Assembly (NCBI RefSeq): GCF_049331405.1
Contig: NZ_CP186274.1
Span: forward strand, 9,052,001 to 9,116,000
Direction of reading: 5' to 3'
Length of the DNA: 64,000 bases
Source of the DNA: PoT sp049331405
Lineage (GTDB): Bacteria > Planctomycetota > Planctomycetia > Isosphaerales > Isosphaeraceae
The notes under the pieces were generated by a model, which saw nothing but the letters and a program-made list of their open reading frames with translations, was not told the origin of the DNA and ran no database searches. Below are positions 40,073-49,507 of this stretch, in pieces; the first letter of the stretch is position 1, and each line of letters begins with the position of its first letter. Position numbers and translations under genes: made by a program.

Positions 40073-41116
40073 ATGAGATTTTCCACCGCCTGCCATGCCT
40101 GCGGGCACGACAACGAAGTCGAGTGGTCCCAGGTCGGCCGCAGCATCGCCTGCGGCGGTTGCCGCAAGCCGATGGTCGTCCCCGCCCCCATGGAGACCGC
40201 CGGCGTCGGAGCCGACGCGGCCCTCGTCCGGGTCAAGTTCGCCTGCCCGAGCTGCAACCGGAAGTACTCCACCAGGGCCGACATGATCGGCAAGAAGATC
40301 CGCTGCAACGGCTGCGGCGCGGGGGTCCGGGTCCCCCATGTGGACGGGAGCCCGGCGGTCGCCCCCGCCCCGGCCCCCGCTCCCGCCACATCCAGGCCCG
40401 CCCCCAAGGCCTCCGGCGCGGCCGAGCCGTCCGCGGCATCGAGCCCCGCGCGGGCCCGCCCCGCCCCCGGCGATCGCCTGGATGAGGCGGAGGACATCAT
40501 CGAGCTCGGCGACGACTCGGGGCCGCTCGACCTGAAGGCGGCCGAGGGCTCGAAGCCTCGCAGGCGGGCCGAGGCGCTCCTCCCCTCCAGGGCCGAGGCC
40601 ATGGAGCAGGTCCGCCAGAAGGTCGCCGAGAAGGAGGCCGCCGACGCCATCAAGGCGGCGGAGAAGGCCAGGAAGAAGACAAAGCGGAAGAAGTCGTCGG
40701 GCTACTTCGACCCCAGGGACACCATGATCCTGGTCGCGAGCGCGGGGGGCGTCGTGCTCCTGCTCGCCGGCGCCGCCTGGGCCTTCCCCGACTTCCGGTT
40801 CCCGCTCGGCGGGATCCTCTGCATCATCGGGTTCATCGTCTATCTGCTCGGGCTAGCCGCCTTGCGGCAGCTCGCCAGCGACGAGGGGGATTTCCAGGGG
40901 CTCCTCTTTCGCTTCTGCCCCCCGTATCAGTGGTGGTTCGTCGCGACCCACTGGGCCGAGAGCAAGGACTATGTCGCCTTCTTCGGCGCGGGGATGGTCA
41001 TCCTCGCGATCGGCGGGGTTATCATCGAGTCTTCCCCCGTCGGCCTGAAGGCGGCCGAGTCGGAGGCGGCCTACCAGAAGGCCCATCAGGGGGGCGGGCT
41101 TGGCGATCCCGACTGA
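40073..41116 (+). CDS. Zinc-ribbon membrane protein
   Basis: A 347-residue protein of unknown function. Two N-terminal zinc ribbons are visible: CHACGHDNEV with CGGCRKP (about 7-32), and CPSCNRKYST with CNGCGAGVRVP (about 57-87). A Pro/Ala-rich linker and a Lys/Glu-rich coiled stretch (EKEAADAIKAAEKARKKTKR) lead to three hydrophobic helices near 220-270 and 305-325. Similar ribbon-plus-membrane proteins are common in planctomycetes. GTG 40067 is an alternative start two codons earlier. No enzyme motif. Confidence 0.75.
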   Translation: MRFSTACHACGHDNEVEWSQVGRSIACGGCRKPMVVPAPMETAGVGADAALVRVKFACPSCNRKYSTRADMIGKKIRCNGCGAGVRVPHVDGSPAVAPAPAPAPATSRPAPKASGAAEPSAASSPARARPAPGDRLDEAEDIIELGDDSGPLDLKAAEGSKPRRRAEALLPSRAEAMEQVRQKVAEKEAADAIKAAEKARKKTKRKKSSGYFDPRDTMILVASAGGVVLLLAGAAWAFPDFRFPLGGILCIIGFIVYLLGLAALRQLASDEGDFQGLLFRFCPPYQWWFVATHWAESKDYVAFFGAGMVILAIGGVIIESSPVGLKAAESEAAYQKAHQGGGLGDPD

Positions 41117-41379
41117 CCTCGAAAAAATTCGTCGGGCCTTTCCCGGCGTCGGGGCCCTTCGATCGAGAGGTTCCCGGCGGGCGGGGGTGGCAACACCCTT
41201 GCCCGGCGCCCTATCATCGGAAAAGGGGACGAGCCGAAGGTCACTCGTTGGCGACGGTCGACAGGGGAACACCTCGAGGCGGGCACGCGTTTGATTCGAT
41301 CGTCAGGCCCGCGATCGAGCATCGAGGCCGGAGAGGAGATCCCCGCGTCGAGAGTCCGTCCCGCGAGGAGTTGCCGGCG

Positions 41380-42552
41380 ATGTCCCTGAGCTCGCTGCCG
41401 CTGAGCTATTGCACCAACGTCCATCCAGGCCAGACGGTCGCCGAGGTCGAGGCCGGGATCGAGCGCTACACGCTGGCGATCCGGGAACGCTACGGCCTCC
41501 CGATGGCCGCCGGCCTCTGGCTCGCCAGGCCCGTCACCCGGGAACTGCTGGCCACCCCCGACGGCCCCCGGCGTTTCGCCGCCAGGCTCTCCGAGCACGG
41601 GCTCCCCTGCTACACGCTCAACGCCTTCCCCTACGGCAACTTCCACGGCGCCCGGGTCAAGGAGCAGGTCTACCTGCCCGACTGGTCGAGCCCCGACCGC
41701 CAGCGATACACCGAGGACTGCGCCCGGATCCTGGCCGAGCTGCTCCCCGACGGCATCGACGGCAGCATCTCGACCGTCCCCCTCGGCTTCAAGGCGGCCC
41801 CCAAGCCGCCCGACTTCCTCGACCTCTGCCACAGCCGCCTGATCGACCTCGCCCTGATGCTCGACCGGCTCGGGCAAGAGCAGGGGAAGACGATCCGGCT
41901 CGCCATCGAGCCCGAACCTTGTTGCGACCTCGAGACGACGGCCGAGGCCCTCGCCTTCTTCGAAGGGCTCAACGCGGCCGCGGAGGCGAGGGGGCCAGGG
42001 GCGGCCGAGGCCGTCCGCAACCACCTCGGCCTCTGCTTCGACGTCTGCCACCAGGCCGTGGAGTTCGAGGACGTCGCCGGGGCGATCCGCGAGATCGACC
42101 GCGCCGGCGTTCGGATCAACAAGCTCCACATCAGTTGCGCGATCCGGCTCGAGGATCCGGCCGGGAACCGTGAAGGCCGCGAGGCCCTCGCCCGCTACGT
42201 CGAGCCCCGCTACCTGCACCAGACCTTCGCCAGAAGGCGGGACGGCCGGCCCGCCAGCGTGATCGACCTGACCCGGGAATTCCTCGACGACCCCGGGGCC
42301 GAGTTCCTCGGGGCCGACGAGTGGCGGATTCACTTCCACGTCCCGGTGAACGTGGATGGGCTCGGCCCGCTCGGGACGACGCGCCCCGCGCTCGTCGAGG
42401 CCATCGGAGCGGTCGCCGGGCTCGACTACGACCCGCACCTCGAGGTCGAAACCTATACGTGGGCGGTGCTGCCGGGGGAGGAGGCCCCCGACATCGTCAA
42501 GGGGTTCGGCGAGGAGCTCTCGGCGACCCACGCCCTGCTTTCTCGGGAGTAG
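41380..42552 (+). CDS. eboE: EboE-like metabolite-traffic protein (TIM barrel)
   Basis: A 390-residue xylose-isomerase-like TIM barrel. LSYCTNVHPGQTVAEV, YTLNAFPYGNFHGARVKEQV, YLPDWSSPDRQRYTEDCARI and LLPDGIDGSISTVPLGFK are characteristic of EboE. EboE normally belongs to the eboA-F cluster, linked in cyanobacteria and algae-associated bacteria to export of prenylated precursors such as scytonemin monomers. Here no eboA, B, C, D or F neighbours are present. Start ATG 41380 has GAGGAG nine bases upstream. The assignment rests on motif recall. Confidence 0.82.
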   Translation: MSLSSLPLSYCTNVHPGQTVAEVEAGIERYTLAIRERYGLPMAAGLWLARPVTRELLATPDGPRRFAARLSEHGLPCYTLNAFPYGNFHGARVKEQVYLPDWSSPDRQRYTEDCARILAELLPDGIDGSISTVPLGFKAAPKPPDFLDLCHSRLIDLALMLDRLGQEQGKTIRLAIEPEPCCDLETTAEALAFFEGLNAAAEARGPGAAEAVRNHLGLCFDVCHQAVEFEDVAGAIREIDRAGVRINKLHISCAIRLEDPAGNREGREALARYVEPRYLHQTFARRRDGRPASVIDLTREFLDDPGAEFLGADEWRIHFHVPVNVDGLGPLGTTRPALVEAIGAVAGLDYDPHLEVETYTWAVLPGEEAPDIVKGFGEELSATHALLSRE

Positions 42553-42840
42553 CCTCGAACCTCCGGGGCGGTGACCTTGTCCTCGGTCGTGTGCGAGGGA
42601 GGAGTCGAGGCAGTCGGGCCCGCCCGGCGTCTCGACTTCACCCAGGAATCAATCAGTCAGCCCGCTCCAGCCCCGCCCCCCTCGATGTCGTGCAGCCGAT
42701 CGAGGCTGGAGCCCTTCACTCGCGCGAAGCGATGGCCCCCGGTCGGTCCCGATGCCGGGCGGTCGCCCAACGGCCACGGCGGCGGGCCCGGAAGCCCCCC
42801 CGCCGGGCGCCATCCGAGAGAGTCATCAACGCAGAGGAGA

Positions 42841-44100
42841 ATGTCGGTGGCCACTGATGCCAGTCAACTCGCGGGCGAGCGATCCCGGGGCGCCGAGGAG
42901 GACACGCTCTTCGTGATCCTGGTCTCGCTGAGCGTCTCCCACATGCTCAACGACCTGATCCAGTCCTTGATACCGGCCGTCTATCCGATCCTGAAATCCT
43001 CATATCACCTGACGTTCACGCAGGTCGGCCTGATCACGCTGACGTTCCAGCTCACCGCGTCGCTGCTCCAGCCGGTGGTGGGGATCTCGACGGACCGGAA
43101 GCCGATGCCCTTCTCGCTGGCGGTCGGCATGACCTTCTCGCTGCTGGGCCTGCTGCTGCTCTCGAGGGCCGGGCAATTCAGCATGATCCTGGTCGCGGCG
43201 GGGCTCGTGGGGGTCGGCTCGTCGGTCTTCCACCCCGAGGCCTCCCGGATGGCGCGGGCGGCCTCGGGCGGGCAACACGGTTTGGCGCAGTCGCTCTTCC
43301 AGGTCGGCGGCAACTTCGGCACGGCGCTCGGCCCCTTGCTGGCGGCCTGGATCGTGGTGCCCTGGGGGCAGTCGAGCATCGCCTGGTTCTCGATCGTCGC
43401 GGTCGTCGCGATCGTCGTGCTTTTCAACGTGGGGCGCTGGTATAGCTCGCACCTGTCCTCCCTCGCGGGGCGGGTGCGCAAGGCGGTCGTCGAGAACCGG
43501 CCGGCCCCCTCGCGGGCGAAGGTCACGGTCTCCATCGCGATCCTGCTGCTCCTGATCTTCTCCAAGCATTTTTATCTGGCAAGCATCACGAGCTTTTACT
43601 CGTTCTATCTGATCGATAAGTTCGCCCTCTCGGTCGGGACGGCCCAGGTCTACCTCTTCGTCTTCATGTTCGCCGTGGCGGTGGGGACGATCGCCGGGGG
43701 CCCGATCGGCGACAGGCTCGGCTTCAAGTTCGTGATCTGGGGCTCGATCCTCGGGGTCCTGCCGTTCACCCTGGCGTTGCCCTATGCGAACCTCTTCTGG
43801 ACGGTCGTCCTGAGCCTCCCCATCGGCTTCATCCTGGCGTCGGCCTTCCCGGCGATCCTCGTCTATGCCCAGGAATTGCTCCCCGGCCGCGTGGGCATGG
43901 TCTCCGGCCTCTTCTTCGGCTTCGCCTTCGGCATGGGAGGACTCGGCGCCGCGTTGCTGGGCAAGCTCGCCGACGCGACGAGCATCCGCCACGTCTACCA
44001 CGTCTGCTCGTTCCTCCCGATGATCGGCCTCCTGACCGCCTTCCTCCCCAACTTCGACTCGGCCCGCCGCCGCGCCCGCAAGCAGCAGGCGACGGCCTGA
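42841..44100 (+). CDS. MFS transporter, fosmidomycin-resistance (Fsr) type
   Basis: A 419-residue permease with about twelve helices. VSLSVSHMLNDLIQSLIPAVYPILK, LTFTQVGLITLTFQLTASLLQPVVG, and VGVGSSVFHPEASRMARAAS are typical of the Fsr subfamily of major facilitator transporters. The second half has GGPIGDRLGFKFVI and GMVSGLFFGFAFGMGGLGAA. E. coli Fsr exports fosmidomycin; the natural substrate is unknown. GTG 42847 is an alternative start with better spacing from AGAGGAG. It is 288 bases after eboE on the same strand, so co-transcription is uncertain. Confidence 0.9.
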   Translation: MSVATDASQLAGERSRGAEEDTLFVILVSLSVSHMLNDLIQSLIPAVYPILKSSYHLTFTQVGLITLTFQLTASLLQPVVGISTDRKPMPFSLAVGMTFSLLGLLLLSRAGQFSMILVAAGLVGVGSSVFHPEASRMARAASGGQHGLAQSLFQVGGNFGTALGPLLAAWIVVPWGQSSIAWFSIVAVVAIVVLFNVGRWYSSHLSSLAGRVRKAVVENRPAPSRAKVTVSIAILLLLIFSKHFYLASITSFYSFYLIDKFALSVGTAQVYLFVFMFAVAVGTIAGGPIGDRLGFKFVIWGSILGVLPFTLALPYANLFWTVVLSLPIGFILASAFPAILVYAQELLPGRVGMVSGLFFGFAFGMGGLGAALLGKLADATSIRHVYHVCSFLPMIGLLTAFLPNFDSARRRARKQQATA

Positions 44101-44750
44101 GCGCCTTATCGCATCGCGACGCGGCGGCCTCGTCATCTCGAGGGCCGCCGCGTCGGTTCCTCCTCCCGCCGCAAGCCGCGCAAGCGATTTCACATCGCCG
44201 GTACTTGACGAAAGCCGTTTCGACGGTTCTTCCCCGCGTTATCGCGGCCGGAGGGCCCTCGCGGAGAGCGAGCCCTGGCGCCATCGGAGGCAAAAGGCGT
44301 GAGGAGATCCGAGCGTCCGTTCGAACGCCGATCCCGCAGCCTCCACGCCGCCCTGATAAGCGGGCCGCATCGCGCCGCGCGGGCATCTTCTGCCCAGCGA
44401 CGATCCCCAAGTCACGGCGAAGTCACGGGATACGCACAGCGACCTCGTCACGCACTCTCGCTTATTCTCTCCGACGCCCTCCCCACCAATCCAGCATCAC
44501 ATCTGGAATCGTCCGACTTTCGAATCCCCGGCAAGCATCAAGCGGATTTTCATGTTCTCCGAGGTCAGGTTGAAGCTGATCGGGCCTGGCGGGGGAGAGC
44601 CGCGCGTCCGAGAAGACACCGGATCGTGTTCTGGCCCTCTTTTCGCATGCGGACTGAACCAAACGCGACGCGAGGCCGATTCGCGGGGCCGCAGGGCACC
44701 CGGCTTGCTGCGGCCGCTTTCCAGGCTCGTTGACGAGGGGTAGCCCCGGC
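44101..44750. other. Non-coding gap with terminator
   Basis: About 650 bases between the MFS gene and GH15. Apart from the hairpin at 44118-44154 nothing was recognised. The short open frames in all phases look random. Confidence 0.4.
44118..44154 (+). terminator. Hairpin after the MFS gene
   Basis: A perfect 12-bp stem GACGCGGCGGCC/GGCCGCCGCGTC with a 13-base loop, 17 bases after the stop codon, followed by GGTTCC. Confidence 0.6.
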
Positions 44751-46547
44751 ATGCCATTGCGAATCGAAGACTACGCGATGATCGGCGACTGCAGGACGGC
44801 GGCCCTCGTGGGCAAGGACGGCTCGATCGACTGGTTCTGCGCCCCGAGGTTCGACTCGGGTGCCTGCTTCGCCGCGCTGCTCGGCTCCCCCGAGAACGGA
44901 CGCTGGCAGATCGGGCCGGCCGTTGGGGCCGAGGTCCGCGAAGTCAGGCGTCAGTACCGCCGCGGGACGATGGTCCTCGAGACCGAATTCGTGACCGACG
45001 CGGGGGCCTTCGCCATCATCGACGCGATGGCCATCGACTCGAAGACGCCGACGATCCTCAGGATGGTCGAGGGGCGCAGCGGCGAGGTCCCGCTCACCCT
45101 CGCGATGACGATCCGGTTCGAGTACGGCTCGATCATCCCCTGGGTGCGTCGGATCGACGGCGGGATCTCGGCGATCGCGGGTCCGGACCGGCTCCACCTG
45201 CGCTCCGACGTCGAACTCCACGGCGAGGACTTCTCGACGGTCGGCGACTTCACGATCGCCGCCGGCCAGCGCCTGACCTTCGAACTCTCCTGGCACCCGT
45301 CGAACGAACCGCCGCCGCCGGCCCTCGACGTGGCGAAGGCCATCGACGAGGCCCAGACCTGGTGGTGCGGCTGGTCGAACGGCTGCAAGTACAGGGGGGA
45401 GGATCACGAGGCGGTGACGCGCTCGCTGCTCACCCTCAAGGCCCTGACCTACGCGCCGACGGGCGGGATCGTCGCCGCCCCGACGACCTCGCTCCCCGAG
45501 CACATCGGCGGGGTCCGGAACTGGGACTACCGCATCTGCTGGATCCGCGACGCGACCTTCACGCTTTACGCGTTCGTCACCTCGGGCTACCTCGAGGAGG
45601 CCCAGGCCTGGCGCGAGTGGCTCTTCCGCGCGGTCGCCGGGCAGCCGGCCAGTCTCCAGATCATGTACGGCCTCGCCGGGGAAAGGCGGCTGACCGAGGT
45701 GGAACTCCCCTGGCTCGACGGGTACGAAGGGTCGAAGCCCGTCCGGATCGGCAACGGGGCCTCGACGCAGTTCCAGCTCGACGTCTACGGCGAGATGTTC
45801 GACGTCTTGCACCAGGCGAGGCGGGAGGGGCTGGCCGCCTCGGAGGACGGCTGGCAGAAGGGGAAGGTCATGCTCGAGTTCCTCGAGGAGGCCTGGCGCA
45901 GGCCGGATGAGGGGATCTGGGAAGTGCGGGGCGGTTCCCGCTCCTTCACCCATTCCAAGGTCATGGCCTGGGTCGCCTTCGACCGCGCGGTGAAGTGGGT
46001 CGAGCAGTTCGGGGCCGACGGCCCGGCCGACCGCTGGCGGGCGATCCGCGACGAGATCCACGCCCAGGTCTGCCGCGAGGGGTTCAACGCCGACAAGAAT
46101 TCGTTCGTGCAGTCCTACGGCTCGAAGCATCTCGACGCCAGCCTGCTGATGATCCCGCTCGTCGGCTTCCTCCCCGCCGAGGACCCTCGCGTGGCCGGCA
46201 CCCTCGCGGCGATCGAGAACGAGTTGATCGTGGACGGCTTCGTCCGGCGCTACGCGACGGAGCCGGGGGTCGACGGCCTCCCTCCGGGCGAAGGGGCCTT
46301 TCTCCCTTGCACCTTCTGGTACGCCGACAACCTGGCGATCCTGGGCCGCAAGGACGAGGCCCGCCGGGTCTTCGACCGCCTCTTGAGCATCCGCAATGAC
46401 GTCGGCCTCCTGGCCGAAGAGTACGACCCCCGGGCCTGCCGCCAACTCGGGAATTTCCCCCAGGCCTTCTCGCACATCTCCCTGATCAACACCGCCCACA
46501 ACCTCAGCCACGGCCACCACCCCGCCGAGCATCGCCAGAATTCCTGA
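44751..46547 (+). CDS. Glycoside hydrolase family 15 (trehalase/glucoamylase-like)
   Basis: A 598-residue enzyme. The N-terminal super-sandwich domain begins RIEDYAMIGDCRTAALVGKD and contains GSIDWFCAPRFDS. The (alpha/alpha)6 barrel follows, with EHIGGVRNWDYRICWIRDAT, QFQLDVYGEMFD, WEVRGGSRSFTHSKVMAWVA and near the end FWYADNLAILGR and NFPQAFSHISLI. This matches bacterial GH15 proteins, which act on alpha-glucosidic bonds, often trehalose. There is no signal peptide, so it is cytoplasmic. ATG 44751 is chosen over 44730 because the conserved sequence begins there and GAGGGG lies upstream. No other trehalose genes are near. Confidence 0.92.
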   Translation: MPLRIEDYAMIGDCRTAALVGKDGSIDWFCAPRFDSGACFAALLGSPENGRWQIGPAVGAEVREVRRQYRRGTMVLETEFVTDAGAFAIIDAMAIDSKTPTILRMVEGRSGEVPLTLAMTIRFEYGSIIPWVRRIDGGISAIAGPDRLHLRSDVELHGEDFSTVGDFTIAAGQRLTFELSWHPSNEPPPPALDVAKAIDEAQTWWCGWSNGCKYRGEDHEAVTRSLLTLKALTYAPTGGIVAAPTTSLPEHIGGVRNWDYRICWIRDATFTLYAFVTSGYLEEAQAWREWLFRAVAGQPASLQIMYGLAGERRLTEVELPWLDGYEGSKPVRIGNGASTQFQLDVYGEMFDVLHQARREGLAASEDGWQKGKVMLEFLEEAWRRPDEGIWEVRGGSRSFTHSKVMAWVAFDRAVKWVEQFGADGPADRWRAIRDEIHAQVCREGFNADKNSFVQSYGSKHLDASLLMIPLVGFLPAEDPRVAGTLAAIENELIVDGFVRRYATEPGVDGLPPGEGAFLPCTFWYADNLAILGRKDEARRVFDRLLSIRNDVGLLAEEYDPRACRQLGNFPQAFSHISLINTAHNLSHGHHPAEHRQNS

Positions 46548-46757
46548 GGCCATCATGGGATCGATGGGCTCGTGTCATGCGAGGCCCATCGATCCGGCCT
46601 CCCATATGGGCCTGCCGAAGACCTCGCGAGTCAACGGCCTCCGGCGAATCAGTCCGGTGAAGCGGATCTCGGCGAAAAGTTGTATCCAAATCGCGGCCCT
46701 GCGCCTTAAGTATGTGACTCGCCCGCGAACGGCGAGGCACAGAGGAGGCGAATCAGG

Positions 46758-48554
46758 ATGTCGCATGATCGATCGGGCGTGTTGCACCGGCAGCTCCAGG
46801 GCCTGCTCCGCCACGGGAGCGTCGCGGGGGTCCCGGATCAGGAGCTGCTCGACCGCTTCGCCGAGCGTCGGGACGGCCAGGCCTTCTCCGCGTTGGTGGA
46901 GCGGCATGGCCCGATGGTCCTCGGCGTCTGCCGCCGGATCCTCGGCGATCGCGACGCGGCCGAAGACGCCTTCCAGGCCACGTTCCTGATCCTGGTCCGC
47001 AAGGCCGGGGTCATCCGCCTGGATTCCTCCCTCGGCCGCTGGCTCTACACCGTGACCCGCCGCGTCGCGCTCCGGGCCAGGGCCGAAGCCCTCCATTTCG
47101 AGCGTCGCACCTCCTCGATCGACGAGCCCCACGCCCGCGACCCGAGCCAGGAGGCCGAGCGTCGCGACTGGCAAGTCGCGCTCCACGAGGAACTCGGCCG
47201 GCTCCCCGAATCCCAGCGCGCCGCGGTCGTCCTCTGCTACATGGAGGGCCTGACGCACGAGGAGGCCGCCCGCTACCTCGGCTGGCCCCTGGGCACGGTC
47301 AAAGGACGCCTGAGCCGGGCCCGTGCATTGTTGCGGACCCGCCTCGCGCGTCGAGGCTTCGGGCTCACCACGGTGACGCTCGTCGCCTGCATGCGTCCCG
47401 CGGCCGTCTCCGCCTCGTTGTTGACCGAAACCGTCTCCGTCGCGATGGGAATCGCGACCGGCCGGGCCCTGATCACCGCCACGGCCCCGGCCTCCCTCGT
47501 CCTTGCGAAAGGAGTCCTCGACCGCATGTTCTTCTCTCAAATCAAAGTCGTCGCCACGATCCTCCTCGGCACCGGGCTCACCGTGGGCCTCACCGGCTTC
47601 GGTGCCCATCGCATGTTGAGCACCCCGGCCGTCGCGGGGAGCCCCGATGATCGGGCCAAAAATGTCGGGACCCTTGATGACGACAACGTGCGCCGGGCGA
47701 ACCGGGGCAAGTTGGATGGGGTCCTGACCCTCGAAAAACGCCCTGCTGACGCGAAGCCTGCACCGACCCACGGCTCAGACATAAGCCCCGTTGAATACAC
47801 CGTCGGGCCCAACGACGAACAAGCCAATCCCAAGGCGAATCCCTTCCTGTTGACAGGCAAGAAGCGGGCGATGCCCGAGTACATCGTCGAGCCCCCAGAC
47901 ATCCTCAAGATCGAGGTCGAAGAGGCGCTGCCCGGCCGTCCCATCCGCGGCGAGCGGCTCGTCCGGCCCGACGGGAAGATTTCGCTGGGCTCCTACGGCG
48001 AGCTCGAGGTCGTGGGCTTGACCCCGCTTCAGATCAAGGAAAAGCTCATCGACCAACTCCGTCATTACCTCAGCGCCGAGGCCCTCGGACTTGAGCGAAC
48101 GCACGGCAACATGACGGATCAGATCTCCCCTCGCGATTCCGACCGCGTGACGGTGACGGTCGCGGCGACCAACAGCAAGACGTTCATCGTGGATGGCGCG
48201 GTCCCTACTCCTGGACGTTTTCCCATAACCGGCAACGAGACGGTCCTCGACGCGATTCAACTCGCCGGAGGCCTTCTCGCGAACGCCAAGACCAAGGCCA
48301 TCCGGGTCGTGCGTCCCACGCCCGTGGGCAACCACGTCCTCCCGGTCGACCTCGACGGCATCGTCCAGAGAGGTGACACGACGACGAACTATCAGATATT
48401 CTCCGGCGACCGCCTGGAGGTCGGAAGCATGCCAATCGGGGACGGCACTCGCCCCAGGCGATCCCGCCGCGAGATCGAAGCCCAGATCGACGCGATCATC
48501 GGGCAACTCAAGGAACTGAAGAGCGAACTCGCCGAGGGCGAACCCCGACCCTGA
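46758..48554 (+). CDS. ECF sigma factor fused to polysaccharide-export and SLBB domains
   Basis: A 598-residue fusion. Sigma region 2 lies at about 26-95 (DRFAERRDGQAFSALVERHG, AAEDAFQATFLILVRKAG, RWLYTVTRRVA). Region 4 lies at about 135-195 (LPESQRAAVVLCYMEGLTHE, LGWPLGTVKGRLSRARALLR). A hydrophobic helix follows at about 257-280 (VVATILLGTGLTVGLTGF), then a linker. Residues 372-440 are a Wza-type polysaccharide export domain (YIVEPPDILKIEVEEALPG, RLVRPDGKISLGSYGELEVV). An SLBB-like domain is near 474-525 (FIVDGAVPTPGRFPITGNET). The C-terminus is a coiled helix (REIEAQIDAIIGQLKELKSE). A plausible reading is a membrane-tethered sigma factor whose outer part resembles a polysaccharide-export channel subunit. 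No anti-sigma gene or polysaccharide cluster is adjacent. Confidence 0.88.
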   Translation: MSHDRSGVLHRQLQGLLRHGSVAGVPDQELLDRFAERRDGQAFSALVERHGPMVLGVCRRILGDRDAAEDAFQATFLILVRKAGVIRLDSSLGRWLYTVTRRVALRARAEALHFERRTSSIDEPHARDPSQEAERRDWQVALHEELGRLPESQRAAVVLCYMEGLTHEEAARYLGWPLGTVKGRLSRARALLRTRLARRGFGLTTVTLVACMRPAAVSASLLTETVSVAMGIATGRALITATAPASLVLAKGVLDRMFFSQIKVVATILLGTGLTVGLTGFGAHRMLSTPAVAGSPDDRAKNVGTLDDDNVRRANRGKLDGVLTLEKRPADAKPAPTHGSDISPVEYTVGPNDEQANPKANPFLLTGKKRAMPEYIVEPPDILKIEVEEALPGRPIRGERLVRPDGKISLGSYGELEVVGLTPLQIKEKLIDQLRHYLSAEALGLERTHGNMTDQISPRDSDRVTVTVAATNSKTFIVDGAVPTPGRFPITGNETVLDAIQLAGGLLANAKTKAIRVVRPTPVGNHVLPVDLDGIVQRGDTTTNYQIFSGDRLEVGSMPIGDGTRPRRSRREIEAQIDAIIGQLKELKSELAEGEPRP

Positions 48555-48843
48555 CCGTCGAACGTCCGACGGTCGAGACGACAGATAATTCCCAGGGAGT
48601 GCGCGACGCGCGAGTGAGGTGCGAGGCCGACCGCGGCACATCACGCCATTGCCGGATGCGTCGACGGAGAGCCCGACCATCCACTTCGCGCGTCAACCTC
48701 CTGGAACGGCACATCACCACACACGCAGATATCATCACAATTCTCAAATCACAAACTCGCCGCTTCCCCCTTGACCGCAAGTCGATTGGACTCGAACATG
48801 ATGCGGTGAGTCATACCGCAGGATGCCCGCCTCGCTGACTCGG

Positions 48844-49332
48844 ATGAAGGCCTCTGTCGTGCGTGACGCCCTCCGAACCCTCCCAGCAATCCGATCGCTT
48901 CGCCGGCCGATCCCGGCGTTCGTGTTCGCCTGTTGCCTGGCGTGGACGGCCGGGGGCCTGGCGTCGACGGTGGCCTCGGGCAGGCCGCCCGACTCGGGAT
49001 CGCATGCCCACTACTGCAAGTGCGGCACGTGTCGAGGCGAGTCCTGCTGCTGCGGGCCTCGAGAGGCCAGGGCACGGAAGCCGGCCGCGGATCGGCCCAG
49101 CTCCCCTCCGACGCCCGAAGGGCCTTGCATGGGCGCCGCCCCTTGCGGCGACCCGGTCCTGCCGAACGTCCCGTCATCCAACCCCATGAGCAAGGCGGCC
49201 GAGCTGGTCGTGGGCATGCCCCTCAACCACGGCCCCTCGTGCCGCCTCTCCGCACTCGAGCCGGCCGATCTCGCGCCGGAACCGCGTGCCTCCCGGCTCG
49301 ACGATCCGCCGGAATCCCCATCCCTCGCCTGA
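48844..49332 (+). CDS. Small Cys-rich exported protein
   Basis: A 162-residue protein of unknown function. A signal-peptide-like segment (PAFVFACCLAWTAGGLAST) is followed by a dense motif HYCKCGTCRGESCCCG at about residue 60, then a Pro/Ser-rich tail. Closely spaced cysteines plus His suggest metal binding, possibly copper or zinc, but no family is recognised with certainty. Its DUF1559 neighbour starts 175 bases on. ATG 48823 is an alternative start seven codons earlier. Part of the tail could be miscalled, as opposing frames are also open in this GC-rich DNA. Confidence 0.55.
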   Translation: MKASVVRDALRTLPAIRSLRRPIPAFVFACCLAWTAGGLASTVASGRPPDSGSHAHYCKCGTCRGESCCCGPREARARKPAADRPSSPPTPEGPCMGAAPCGDPVLPNVPSSNPMSKAAELVVGMPLNHGPSCRLSALEPADLAPEPRASRLDDPPESPSLA

Positions 49333-49507
49333 TCTCGGGCAAAGATCATCGCGCGGCCGTACCCCGCTCGCTCGACCTCTCGAGCGTCGCCGGGGGAGGT
49401 CCATCGACGTCGCGTGCACCCACCGCCTGACACCTCGCCAGCGGCGGCCGATCGGCCGTCAGCCTGGGTGGTAATACGCACCGAGTTCATACATGGGGAT
49501 TCCTTGA

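Noticed and set aside
44505..44545. tRNA-like TTCGAATCCCC segment
   Set aside because: No matching acceptor stem or anticodon arm around it.
44565..46556. 663-residue open frame on the minus strand
   Set aside because: Exact antisense shadow of the GH15 gene.
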